This document shows positions 1 to 19,751 of a DNA stretch of 64,000 nt, in pieces (position 1 is the stretch's first letter; each line of letters opens with the position of its first letter). Origin of the DNA: Volvox africanus (taxonomy: Eukaryota > Chlorophyta > Chlorophyceae > Chlamydomonadales > Volvocaceae); contig BSDZ01000008.1 in assembly GCA_030268105.1 (NCBI GenBank), positions 5,580,001-5,644,000 on the forward strand, in the 5' to 3' direction. Below the pieces are notes generated by a model, which made no database searches, was not told the origin of the DNA, and saw only the letters and a program-made list of their open reading frames with translations. A program made the position numbers and the translations under genes.

Positions 1-860
1 ACGGGCTGAGGTAAGACAACCGTACGCCCGACTCACCAGGGCCTCACGCCTCACCAACCCGGCATCCTTATGAAGCCCCCATTCATCATGTATTGATATT
101 GATGCAACCAGTTTCTTGGTAGCAACCAGTCCAGAGCTCCGATTGCATGCAGATGATGTTTTGATGGCTGCCCAAGCAATAGTTCTGAGAAGGGATGCTG
201 CACGGAATGAAACGATCACCTCTTCCTACCTACCTAGCTAATCCTGCTTTTGGTCGGTAGTGCCATGCTTGGTATGCACGATATTGCCCTGATGGAGCAT
301 TAAGGCCATATTCTTGTAGAACCTGTTCGTTTGGGTGCTGCATTCCAGCAGCCGTGCATGTCATTACGGCTATGTTACGGCGTCATTTTAGCGTAATTAT
401 ACTCAAATAATAAAAATATCTTCTGCTATATAAATAATATTACTCTATTACAATAGGAAAAGGCTATACCAAGATATGAGCGACCATTGCATCTGCCTCC
501 ACAGCATGCAGCGGCCTGCCTATCGATCCCGACGCTGCTACTTCCACATGCTGTGCTTCCATGCTGATGGTGCTGGAGTGCATGCACATGCCCCGCATAT
601 GCATGCATCCCCCAAAAGGCTCACGCATATTCGGAATGTAGCTGCACAAGACCTGTCCACCCACTACGTTCCCTAGCGCCGCATGTCAATAGGGCCACTG
701 AGGGCACAATCGAGTCACTGAAGCAGCGGCTATATGTCGTCTGATCCATCTCTGATTATGTATGACTCGCACATTCACAACATTCGTCACCCCGATGATG
801 ATGAGACAGTCGCAACGCATTTCTATTTATATCTGAATCGACGGATAGCTGTGCACACAC

Positions 861-892
<32 letters not shown>

Positions 893-1418
893 GCACTGGA
901 CAAGCGGCAGCACCGCACAAGCACCGCACGCAAGACGACTGTAGACGACTGGATAGATGGCATGCGTGGGTGCGTAATACCTAGTAGTCCGTCCTGCCCA
1001 ATGCATGCATGTGGATTGCGGCTACTACCTGCTTACTGTCTCCATGTTGCTGTGCTGTTGTTCTCATTCCCTCATGCATGCGTGCATACAAGGTGGAGAG
1101 AACCGACATTCGTGGACACAAATCTGATGAAGAAAGACAAGCAAAGGCACACATACATCCTTAGGGCGCCTAAGTAAATAACGCAGCCCAATAACTCTCA
1201 CCGCAGCCCTGAAGTAAGGCCCCCTTGGCACGCAGGGAACGCCGATTCCAGCACCGCCATATAAACTGCCGTCTTGCCTGTTGTTCGTCGTCAACTAATA
1301 ACATGCAGCAGCGATCGACTCGGTTGATTCGCTGTTTGTCTACCCTCATTCATCCGTGCGCTGTCTCTCACAGTCACCACCCCAGCTACCCCTGCTTTTT
1401 CCCCTATGGAATGCGCAT
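1..1418. other. Region downstream of GDH, no gene recognised
   Basis: I found no convincing exon or RNA gene here. The short open frames overlap on both strands and carry no family motif. The stretch includes a CA/CG dinucleotide tract (851-894) and presumably the 3' untranslated region of the GDH gene. I saw no clear TGTAA polyadenylation motif close to the GDH stop. Confidence 0.5.
851..894. repeat. CA/CG dinucleotide microsatellite
   Basis: The tract is CA repeats followed directly by CG repeats. Alternating purine-pyrimidine DNA of this kind can adopt a Z-form, but nothing here shows that it does. Confidence 0.9.
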
Positions 1419-8400
<6,982 letters not shown>

Positions 8401-11117
8401 TTGTTGGGCACAAATCAACAATGACCTAACCATGATGAACAAATCCTGTTGATAATAATTATTGATTATATGTGTCCGCGCGCATAGGCGCCTAGGGAAA
8501 CTGAAACGCCGAAATGGTCACTAACACCAACTGTGCATTGCAGCAAAGCATTGCTATATAAATACGTTTTTCTATCCCGTTTCCCTCCGGCAAGCTCGGT
8601 TAACAATGTCCTGACGACTCCACTTCCAATGCTGACGCAGCACGGATCTAGTTACGTGCAGGCCGACGCGTGCTGTGTCGGATTCCCACATCACCGTCAA
8701 CGTGTCACTTTTCTCTCAGTTTTGATAAATCGTCTGAAGATGCAATCAGCTGCAGTCCTGCAGTCTTCTCGTCTAGCTGTCAGTATACTTGCACCTAACC
8801 CTAGGCAATCGACTCAGCTTTGGCGGGACCGCACTTCAAAGAATTCGTTTGCCTTTTACGATTCAGGCTTTAATTTCCCTTGCTTAAGCTATTATTTTCG
8901 TTCATGCAAACTGATAAATCTCCACAGCGCACATTTGCGCGGTGCTCGCGCAACCTTCTGCGATCCTTAATTAATGCGACTAGGCTCCCCACTCTAAGAT
9001 AGCTCGTTGCATAGCCCAGGAGCTCAGGGTTGCAGTTCCCCCCTGAGGCCTCCTGTTAACTTAAAGCAGCCAGAAAAAAGGAGAAACCCTTCCAACGCAT
9101 CGCGGAGGCTGGCGGAGGTAACGTCAAATCACTGATGTCCTCTGATGTACCCGATGTACCGGTGCTTAGTCAAGGATTATCTTCAAGGATCGCCAAAAAA
9201 AGATTATTAATTTAAAATGACTATTCTGGGGAACTCCAAGATTCACATATGCGTGGCGTCGCGTCTCGGTGTGTGCAAGTCATCGGATCGCAAGTCATCA
9301 GAAAAAAATTGACTTCTCCAAAAAGTAGGAGCTTTCAGGGATTTTGTCCGCCCGCCAGAAATGGGAATGGCGGTGGGCGCCGCAATCGCTACACGTTCGA
9401 AGGTGGACAGGCACTAAACATGTTTCATCGACGGATAGACAAGGATGGCAATGGTGGTACGTAACGATCATAAGTGTCAGGTTCATTAACGTTTTACCTG
9501 CGAGTACCTGCGAACGAACGAAATAGGCTGAGCCCTACTCAGAACAAACTCGCAGAAACAGCCAGGAAAGCCTAGTTGGCGACAATGCGACACATCTCTA
9601 TACATGACAACCGACGCCGTTGTTGTGGCGTCACTCCTACTCTTCAACCCAGCCTACTCAGCTGGTAAATTGAACTGGATAGCTAAGAACATTCTATCCG
9701 TGGTGGCGGAGCACAGATACACACACATACAGCTCCAGGACCCTGTACGGATATAAACTAAGACTGTCTTTTATTCCGGCACGACTGATATGGCACGACA
9801 TATATGCCCCTGGAACTCTAGGTTCGACCCCGACCAAGAGTCAAGAATTCTCCTCTGATGGAGAGCATGAATGTCCCCATGTCGATGGACGGTGAAGGAC
9901 CCGTTTATAGTGACCTGCGAGCTGACCAGGAGCGGAGTTGATGCTTTAGTTGATTCGGCTGATTCCGCTGGATGCCGGTGGTGGGTACTGAACCCGGAAA
10001 GATCACTGAATTCGGAAAAGTCGGGATGGGGGACCGAATGAAGGGTGTCCCGAATTACCTGGGAAGGTAGGGACATCCAGGTTAGTGGCCACGGGTGAAG
10101 CTTTACCCTCCTATCCCACATACAACAAAAGAGTTCGACCTGGCGTTCAACCTGGCGCAGTTCTAACGATTCCCCAATACGGGGATTTGCAAGCAGGCAT
10201 TCATTACTTCAGGCAGGAGTGTGCTTCTCCGTAAGTCCGCTGGGACCCACCTGCCTGCCATGTGCCATCTGCATAGACCCTCCAGTTGTAACGTCCTGCA
10301 TACAAGTGCATACGCGCCTCGGGTTCCTGTACCATCTTTGCTAACTAGCCAATTTTTATTTCCCTACATTAAGGAGCAGCTTATAGGTGAACATGGTGGG
10401 ACCTTATGATGTTCATTCCCTCAATAGTGCGTTGCCGAAACCATACCTAACAGAAAAGTGGTAGAGGTCTATAGGCGGCATGTCCTTGAGGTTTGCACCT
10501 GTGGATGATCTGGCCAAACGGCCTATCGCTAGTACTCCATAGTGTTTGTAAATCGCGACGACTAAACGCGAAGTGCCGTATTCGAGAGCACTATCATCTA
10601 CCTTGAACTATCAATTTCCTTAATGCGACCGTTGTACCTGGGACTATGTCATCCACAATAGCTACCTTGCTCTTCTGGAGATAGGGAAAGGTTTTGCAGA
10701 CGTCCAAACTAATGGTCAGACGCTGAAATCAAACGGAAGTTGATAGACCAGGGCTTTTCGAAAGAAGCCAGGACTACAGCTCCTTTACCATATTTTGTCT
10801 AAAATTATCTTCGTTATGCAGACTGCGAATTGCCAGTCACCCAAAGTTATAGGTAGGGATGTAAGGGTTGTCCTTAGACCACTTGGGTGCACTGCTAAGT
10901 GAGCATATGCCGCGATACATGCAGTACTATCAGATGCAGTTGAACCAGCTAAAGTTAGCCGCCAAACGCACGGCATGCTAAAGGGAGGTCAGGGGTAGTC
11001 CGTACTGGTATGGAACGACGACCGTTATGATGCCGAAGAAACATATCCATTTAAACAGCTTACGGATCATGCTCCACATCCACAACGATGCAAAATCATG
11101 AGAGGTGATGATAAGTA
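8401..11117. other. Intergenic region between divergent GDH and GS-like genes
   Basis: The 2.7 kb between the two divergent start codons must contain both promoters. A 145-codon plus-strand open frame (8533-8970) and a 116-codon minus-strand frame (9771-10121) show no recognisable domain, so I do not call them. No tRNA or repeat family was recognised. Confidence 0.5.
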
Positions 11118-14100
11118 ATGGCTCGTTTCCTTAAGGCTCTGGATTTCTCGACGCATACGGAACAATTGGCACCGGCCGCTTCAACCTTGTCGTTGGCAGA
11201 AAGTGATTCCCGAGATCATCAACAAATGGCTGTGCAGCTTGGAACGGTTCCAGCGCCTGTGTCTTTCCAGTCTCCAATGCTCCATCCTGAACATAGTGGC
11301 AGGCAACGGGATGTGAGCCAAGCTAAAGCGATAAGGTTGATCTGGTGTGATACTGCTGGGATCCGGCGATGCAGGTGGGTATTGATGTTCTGACTCTCTG
11401 TGCTATGCCGAGGCTGATTGCGTCGTTGCATAGTTGAGAGTGGACGTTTTATAAAATGAACTCGATGCATGCCAACATTTGGATCAATCAGGTGATTTCC
11501 CGATGTTCACTATTGCAAGGCAAAGGTGCATTTATCCGGTTGCCGTAGTACGCAAAGACCACCGCCATATTGCCGCTGCCTTCGAGCAACCGCCTTCCTA
11601 CCCTCTACGTAATGAGCACGGTTCCACTATGTCATAGTTCACACATATCATATTAGTTATCACACTTACATTATCCTCCATTTGCATTTTTCCGTAACCC
11701 CTACCCGTCCCGTCCAAACGCTTTCCATGCCCTTTTCCATGCCTCTCCTATCCATGGGCGTCACACGCCAAAGAGTGGTGCCAGCGCGCCGGTACGAGGC
11801 ACTTCATACATGTGGACTGGGCATCACCACCGCCTGCATGGCGATGCCTGCCTACGGGGACTTTCCCGCACCTAACGCGGGTCTCACAGCTGTGGGAGAA
11901 GCGCGAATGAAGCCTGTCGAATTAACGCGTGTTGCATTACCCTGGAGCCCAGGCCACCATATGGCGCTGGTGGAGTTCGAAGCGCCGAGGAGCGGTGAGG
12001 GGCAGTAATGAGGGGTTTTGGGGTACGGTCAGCGTTGCGGGCAGGGAACCTGTGGGGCGTCGGTGGAGCCGTGGGGTCAGCATGTGGCAGATGGTTTTTG
12101 TGCCGCTGCCACCAAAGCGAGCCTGAAAACGAAGCTCGCGGGTATTTTTACAATGAAAATTACCAGTTATGCGATTAAAAAGCCTCAAGAAGGTCGCACT
12201 CCACCCTCATGGGTTCCTTTCTTTGCTGAACTCCACTTCGTTCATCTTCACATCGTGAAATCTGATGGTGGTGTCGCAGAGACTCCCTGGGATTGCTGTC
12301 CTCGCCGCGCTCTGCGCCAGACGTGCAAGATGCTGCATGACAATTTTGGACTCACAATGAAGGTGACGCGGGGCGCGGGAAGGGAAGGGGGGACGTAGGG
12401 GAGAAAGGCCGCAGTCCAAACCCCCCTCCCGCGGTGCGGTCCCGCCTGCCTCTCACCACATTGCAGGTGGGGTTCGAAGTAGAATTCCTGCTGCTTGAGC
12501 GGGCGCCATCGGGCGACGGAGGCCTTATGGGCTCCGGCTGGCGGCCCGTGGATTCCTCTGTGTACTGCCAAAGCAGCGCGTTAGACTCCCAGGCAAAAGG
12601 TGGAAACCAAGCGGGCCGGACGGGCTTCAGAAAAAGATGCGGGCGTACTGACAATCAAGGGACGCAATATAACCTTGAGGATAGAACATCGGAATGGGCG
12701 AGGTCAGAGGGGAGAGCGGGCTAAAACCCTAAAAGCCCTAGAATCCTTACAAACCCAACCCTTAGAAATCCAAGTCCTAGAAACCTTAAGGAGAACGTAC
12801 GTCTCGCAAATTGTTGTATAAATTTTATTAAAATCAGAAAATTGGTGTAAAAAAAAAATTGGTGTAAATTGGTGAAAAATTGGTGTAACTGTTTTTGTTT
12901 TAGTAATATATACTTTATGTATATACTATGTATAAATTAAACTATAAAATTGATGTTATTAATTTAAAAATGTCCAAGTATTAAATTAATAAACACCAAA
13001 GTTAGAGAGGTATGGCGATGATGAGTATAATGGGTTCCTTGCTGTCGCTGTCGCTGTCGTATTTGCTAGGGAGGGTTATCAGCTTTCAGTGCGGTAATAC
13101 TGATAGCGCGCATGCAGTCTTCCATGACATCCACAACGCCCACAACGTCCACAACATGCCGGTCTCTGCCTCCTCAGTGCTTGACGAGGTGATCGGTGCA
13201 TTGGAAGCCATGGGAATCGACGTCGTTCAGTGGCATGCGGAGAGTGCGCCAGGTGCGTGCTTACACCCCAGAAGAGAAAGGAGATGAGACTCATGACTGC
13301 AAACAATTTCAATTGTGACCCAGTTTTATATTGCCCAAGCTCTTCTAGATTATTAAAAAAATCTTCAATATGTTAGATACTCAAAATCTGCCATGTCACT
13401 TCAGCCACGTGACGTCGCATGTCTCACCCCCCCCCCACACACACACGGCTATATCCGCCTCCTCCTCCTCCTCTTGTACTGGAGGTACTACACTATGAAG
13501 TACAGTATTGGGGTCTCAGTTGGGTCTCATGCACGCCGTGGCGCGACTTCGTGTACGGCATCAAAAGTTACCCCCTAACCCCTGCCCAGTAGAGCATCTG
13601 TTGTCATGCTGGCGGAAAGGACCGCTAGCGAATGAGTCTTCGGCGAACTCACCATGTGCGTCTTTTGCGGTGGTGCTTCGGCGTGCGGCAGGTCAGTATG
13701 AAATCGCGCTCATGCACGGTGACGCGGTGGAGGCCGCGGACAAGTTGCTTCTTGCAAAGGAGGCGCTGGTCGGTGTGGCGGCCAGGTACGGGTGATTGAT
13801 TGGCTTGCCGCGCAAACCCCAACCCTAAACTCTTACACCTTCCAAATGTCTTGGTAATTTTGCCAAATGTCTTGGTAAATGATCTAAGAGCAAGTGCATT
13901 GCTCTCCTAGGTTGCAGTGTCAGCTGGGGTCTGCGCCCAGATGCCTTTTGGGCGGAAATTAAAAGAGAGAGAGAGAGAGAAGGGGGGGAGTTCGCTCTGT
14001 TCACAGCAATGGTTAAGCATTATGATGTTCTTACCAGCGGTGCTATTTAAGGTTTGATGTCTTCATGGTGGGTCCTTTATGAATGAGCAAGGGGCAAAGA

Positions 14101-17100
14101 AAGGGAAAAGGTTACGGGAGCATTACTACTGCTGTATTACTATTACATTATTATTATTACACTATTATTACATCATTATTATTACTATTACTATTACTAT
14201 TACTATTACTATTATAATATGTTGTGTGCCTACATATACGACATCTTTTCCCGCCTTCATCAGGTTGCTGTCTCCGCACCGTGCATTCCCCGTGAGCTGT
14301 CACTGTTTGGGGGATGTGCGGAGATGTGCGGGCGGTCTTGACCCCTCCAAGAAGCCCCGGGTGCGGGAGCCGGGTGCCCCACAAGGGCCATATGTGGACC
14401 ATTTAGCGGCATGACGTGTGCTGCACGCAAGCCAGCTCTGGAAGAGAACGTACACACACATATCTATAAATATAGATAGATAGATGTTTTTAAGCGTTAC
14501 GCATTTTTGTATATTTGTATTGAATATAATTCCAAGATCGGGACGACGGGTTAGGAGCGTGCTGTCACAGAAGCCCGTTTACAGCACACCGCGATGTAAG
14601 GTCCCTTCCATGGGCTCAACCCTCCCTGGTCCTTCTTCTAGACCAATCTCGCGTACACGTACCTTCATTTTCTAGAGACTAAAGAAACATGAAGGAGCTG
14701 AACTGCTCATGTGGGAGTGGGGATGAGTACCTTCTGCTGTACCCACCCACAACGTTCTGTACCCGCCGCTTCTTCCATTCACTCATTTTATGTACGCAGC
14801 ACCTCTTTCTTGTCCTGCAGTCGCGGAACCCTAACCCCCTACACCTGAAACCCCTAAACCCTCCTGCAGTCATGGGCTGGCGGTCTCATTTCTTCCGAAG
14901 GCATTTCCCGAGGCGGCTGGCAACGGCCTCCACGTCCACTTCAGCCTCTGGAAGGTATGGACGGATGAGAAGAGCGCTAATCGGATGCGCTCTCCCGCGC
15001 GCGGAATGGCTTGGTCTTTCAACAAGGGCAAGGCTTTACTGGAATTAAGGGAGGGAGGGGCGGAGGGGCGGAGGGGGGGAGAGGGGGGGGGAAATAAGCG
15101 GGGAGGGACGGGGAGGGGTCAGGGGTTCGTTTCAAGGTCGCATGCGATGCAGAGGCCGGACCGGAGCGAAAGAAGGCGACCCCCGCTGCTGATAGGGCCC
15201 CCTATTCCGCCGCCCGTTCCTCTCCTCTGCGCAGGACGGGAAGTGTCAGATGCACGACCCCCAGGGTGGCAGTTACACCAGCAACGGACTGGAAGCGGCT
15301 GCCGGCGCCGTCATCGCTGCTGCCGCCGACCTCACCCCGCCTCGTCTGTCAAACGTCCAGGAGGGCGGCATGGCCACAGAGCCAATGGTCGCGCTGCCCC
15401 AGGTCTCACCCGCACCGCCTGAGGAGACCAATCAGCATAGGTTTCGCCTGCCGGGCTGGAGGCAGTCCGCTCCGGGACCAAAGACAGAGGCGCCGTCTAC
15501 AGGAGGGCCTACCTGGCCAGCCACCGCAGCCTCGTCACCGCAGGCAATTCCCTCCGTGGAAATGCTGTCCTTCCTGGCGGGTGTATTATCGTACATGGAT
15601 GTCCTATTGCCGTTCACGTCTCCCTCTCCTAACAGCTACGACCGGCTGCGTCCCGGGGCTTGGGCGGGTGCATATGCTGCCTGGGGATACAACAACAGGG
15701 AGGTGCCGCTGAGGGTGACCGCGCCCGGGCCCAATCAGCTAGATATGATGCACGTGGAGTATAAGGCCCTCGACGGCACCGCCAACCCCTACCTGGCGCT
15801 CTCAGCGATTATGGTGGCGGGTATGCTGGGTGAGTCCTTGATGGCCGGAGGGTTTTAGTTCTGGAATGTGGAGCGCCGCCTTTCAGATGTGGATTTGCAA
15901 GTTATGATCATGGTTATTCAAGTGTAGGTGGGAAGTGTCTAAGGTTGTTGGTTTGTCGGTTTATCTCGGGGATATGTGTCAAGGCCGCATTGCTGGGTTT
16001 TATTGTGTTGATGGTACCAGCATTCGGCCATCGGCCATCGGCTGAATCACTGGGTGTAAACCGCCCCCGCCTCATGCCTCATGCCTCATGCCCCGCTGCC
16101 CTTCCCCCCTTTCTTCAGGCATCTTCGCCAAGCTGTTTCCCCCAGAGCCCTGCCAGGTACCGCCCCACGAGCTGGACACGGAGGCGTCATCACGTCTGGG
16201 AGTGCGGCTGCTGCCCGGTAGCTTGGCAGCAGCGCTTGACCTGCTGCAGGTGGGGCGGGGTCTCGCGGACTGCGGAAATAATCTAGCGGCTCCGAGTATG
16301 GATCTAGTGGGTGGCGGGAGGCACCCTCCGTGGTCGTGGTGGTGGTGGTGGTGTTTAACGCGCCGCAGTCTCGCAGAGAAGGGATGTCGGTGGCTGGGAT
16401 CGAACAAGGTCGTGATTTTTGAGAAGGAGAGGGCGTAAACTAGGCCGTGAATAAAAGCAGAAAACAGCTTTTCGCAGTAGTGGCCGTAAAAAGCGGAGTA
16501 TCGGTTTGGAGGTTTGCAGAAAGAGTCACTCTGGCGAAGGCACCTCCGGCGACGGAAACCTGTGGGAGATCTGTCAGGGGAGTTGCCTTCGCGGTCCACA
16601 ATCTGGTCACAAGTTCGTCGCATGCATAGCATGGGACACATAAACCTGGCCTTCCGTTTGTATCTTCCAGTAAGTTGCGCTGTATCGATGAAAGGCCTCC
16701 ACGGATGCTGTGCCTCTGTCTTCATTGACGCTTATGCCTTTATGCTACTTCCCTTATTACAGCCACTAGTCGTAGCATATGTCTCAATGTTACTCCTTTA
16801 TAACAGTATATTGCGAGATTTGTGACATTCACGCCTTCTTCTGTACGGCAGAGCCTACTACAGCCTCCAACACACGCATCTGAGTTGTGGATTTCTTGCA
16901 CAATCTACTTTCTGTTGCATCTAATGATACTTAAGTTCATATTTAAGTCTCTGTTCGCTGGCTCGCTCCGCCGCCGCTTCCGCATGCCGTGTGCTTCGTG
17001 CTGTCACGTCTCGTCCATGGCCCTGGGGTTTCTCCTCCACCCTCGTACTGCAGAACTCTCAAAAGGGCGAGTCGTTCAAGGAAGCCCTGGCGGAAGGTGC

Positions 17101-17609
17101 GTGTGCCTACTCGTGTGTTTATGTGTATTTGCGTGCGTGGAGGGGCTGAATTGTGGTTTTAATGGTTTGTTGGATCCGTACACGCTGCTGCGTGACAGCA
17201 CACTGGTACGATAGATATATCGGCATATGAGTCGGACATAGGCCCGTATAGAGCTAACGAGAGCTAACGACCTTCCACTGCTGTCCGAGAGACCGACAAC
17301 GCATCCTTCCGGCCACACATTGCATCGCATCTCATCGCGTCGCACCACATTGCGTTGCCTCATCATGGAAGACTTACCATATTTGCGAAAGATTGTTCTC
17401 CATGACTATCACAATTGTATAGCAACCGCCATCATAGCCGGCGCCGAAATTTTAAGCTTTTGGCCCACACGCCGGCCCATGTGACCTCCGCCACATCATA
17501 CGCAGCTATTGGTCAGCCTCTCCTGCAAGCTTTCCTCGCGGTGCGAGAAGCGGAGGCTGTGCATGCACCGGATGACGACCCCCGTAACATGCTGCTGAGA
17601 TACTCTTAG
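11118..17609 (+). CDS. Glutamine synthetase family protein (GSI/FluG-like), 11 exons
   Basis: Exons are 11118-11374, 11774-11994, 12280-12362, 12467-12599, 13178-13252, 13692-13785, 14870-14954, 15235-15829, 16119-16249, 17054-17096 and 17506-17609. All have GT-AG borders and compatible phases, and the 1821-nt sum gives 606 residues. The N-terminal beta-grasp is seen as [15 protein letters not shown], then [14 protein letters not shown] and LPWSPGH. Catalytic-domain landmarks are [57 protein letters not shown] and [12 protein letters not shown]. Metal and ATP ligands (Glu of EVEF, Glu of HAESAPGQYE, His of HVHF) are present. The Arg usually found before the [10 protein letters not shown] segment is Lys. 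Exon 8 carries a low-complexity insert of about 100 residues between GKCQMHDP and [10 protein letters not shown]. Eukaryotic proteins of this branch are often not true glutamine synthetases, so substrate and reaction are open. Confidence 0.9.
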
Positions 17610-17777
17610 CTAAGTTGCATCTGGTGGCCAGGCGCAGACTACTGAGAGTGCACACATGGGGGCTCTTGAAGACTCTTATTGACTGGAGAGGCGCTGCAGT
17701 AGTCGGGCAAGGTAGCATCGGGTGCGTGTACAGGCGACAGTGAGTAGGGACCGGGTGAGGAGGGCAAAACCAGCAGC

Positions 17778-17782
17778 TGTAA
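17778..17782 (+). terminator. Possible TGTAA polyadenylation signal of the GS-like gene
   Basis: TGTAA is the usual polyadenylation motif in volvocine algae. This copy lies about 170 nt after the stop codon. The pentamer is short, so a chance match is possible. Confidence 0.4.
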
Positions 17783-19751
17783 GGCGCAGTAGATGCCATC
17801 ATGTGCCAATCTCACTATGAGACTCGGGACGAAGTATCGTTAGGTGGGTGGCTGTCGGTAGGTGGCTGTTCGGCAGAGGGCTGTTGTGCCGAAGGTTTGG
17901 TTGAAATTTTGAGTAGCCCCTTAAATTGGGACAGCACAGGGGCGAGGCTGCATGGAAGCCGTGGTGGCGAAAGCCGTTGTCTCCGGTAGCAATGTTGAGC
18001 CGAGGCTTGGGATGGCAAAACGAATTAACGCGATGTGGATGAACACAGACAAAGCTGAGCTGCGCAGTGCAAGGGATGGGATGCGGGTAAGCTGCTGTGT
18101 GAAGAGGCGTCGTTCGTCATTTGAGTCCGCAAGGTAGTGTCCACGCGGCTGTGTGAGTGTGGGTGTGTGTTTGCACTTTGAAATCTTCGTCATTTGCCTC
18201 ATGATCGGGTCAATTATTTGCATCATATGATGGACTGTTGGTGGTGACGCCGATACAGATATCGGCGTCCCCTACATCCCAAGGAAAGTGGTGTCGTGGA
18301 GGGTGGAAGGATTCAGTGGGGAACCAAGGAGGAAGAAGGTAGGGGAAGGGAAAGAATGGGGGAGGTAACAGATGATAGTTGAGCATTTATAGCTTGGGTT
18401 TAGGGGGAAGGGCGTGCCGCTTTCAACGGGGTGGTACTTCAGGCGGATTTTCAGAGACCCCCGTAGGCACGCCCCCAACTAATGTGGTTGCAGAACTCGA
18501 TCGCTTTTTCATGTACAGAACGGCGATTTTTGTTTTGGCAGTGGCACAATTCAACGTCGACGTGATATAAAGTTTATACAAAATGGAGATGTAGGATTCC
18601 CAACCCTGTGGTCTTCGTCCGACATATTGGACATCCGCCACATCTCGCTGCTTAACAACAAAGCCATCCAACAGAAAACATCTCACCAAGACAGCTCGCC
18701 GAACATCAAGCAACGGCTCCACTGGGACGATGCACTCAAGACACCACATACACGCAAACCGTTGGCCACACAGTCACTGAAATGCACGGCCGTGACCCTC
18801 GGCTACCAGATTCTTGACGCGGAGGTACTTGGGATTTGGGAAAAAGAATTGTCCGGAAAAATGTTAGGCCAGCTGAAGGTGGCTCTAAGAGATTTTCGGC
18901 CTCTCACTCCGGACTATGTATGTATAGGCTTGGGACAGACTGAGCCAGTTAGGGCATATCCAGGTAGAACTCCGGAAAACTCCGGGAACACGTTTTGGGC
19001 TTTCGGAGACATCCAGAACAAGCAATTACTGCTGCCTTCCAGATGAACCCTGGCTGCTCCCAAGCAGTCGTCCATCCAGCCCACGGATGGCGGGAAGCCT
19101 TCTCAACAATTCATTCCTTGTCCTTGAATAAAGCAGTCTTATTTGTAGAGTCCTCTCCCTGCCCCCACTGCCAACCACAAGCCACGCATCCGAGGGGTAA
19201 TTGTCTTGCCGTGTTAGGGATTAGACCTGTCAAATATACCTGGCACGTGCACGTGTCGTTAAGAAACATAACGGAAACATTAGTACAATATCCTACTAAA
19301 AAAAATTGCCCCAAACAGAGTGCCTGCAAAAATATTTATATGAGCCTTTCAGAATTCGACGGGTTACCTGCCATATTCAGATTCTATCTGCCGGTAGACA
19401 GACTTGCCTAAGGGCGGCCCTCAACCTTCAAAAATTCATAGATCCACAGGCAATCCACTGCCGCACTCATCCTGCCCAGCACTGTCGGTCGTCCGCATGC
19501 CTCATCAGGTTAAGCACCAGTGCGCCGCCATCTGTTATGCTTGCACGCCCAGCACGCATCGCCCGTCTGCCATGCAAGCGCGCTAATGCTGCTGCTCATA
19601 TGACACCATCAACCAGAACCGTGGGGGACGTTGCCTACGTTCACATTCGAATTCCGGGCGCATACGATATGCTCTGCTCATCATGCATTATGTAGGCATA
19701 TGACTGCGGTACGTTATTAAGGCTGGAGACGTATCCTGGGCGGATTGTTTA
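17783..19751. other. Intergenic stretch, no gene recognised
   Basis: A 139-codon plus-strand frame (18627-19046) and overlapping minus-strand frames show no family motif. No repeat array or transposon terminus was recognised. The stretch lies between the convergent 3' ends of the GS-like and dioxygenase genes. Confidence 0.45.

Noticed and set aside
8533..8970. 145-codon plus-strand frame upstream of GDH
   Set aside because: No domain, no convincing splice context and no clear translation start support it. It may be a chance frame in promoter DNA.
9815..9840. T-loop-like GGTTCGACCCC sequence suggesting a tRNA
   Set aside because: No matching acceptor stem, D-arm or anticodon arm could be folded around it.
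18627..19046. 139-codon plus-strand frame between the GS-like and dioxygenase genes
   Set aside because: Both strands are open over part of it and no family motif or splice structure could be seen.
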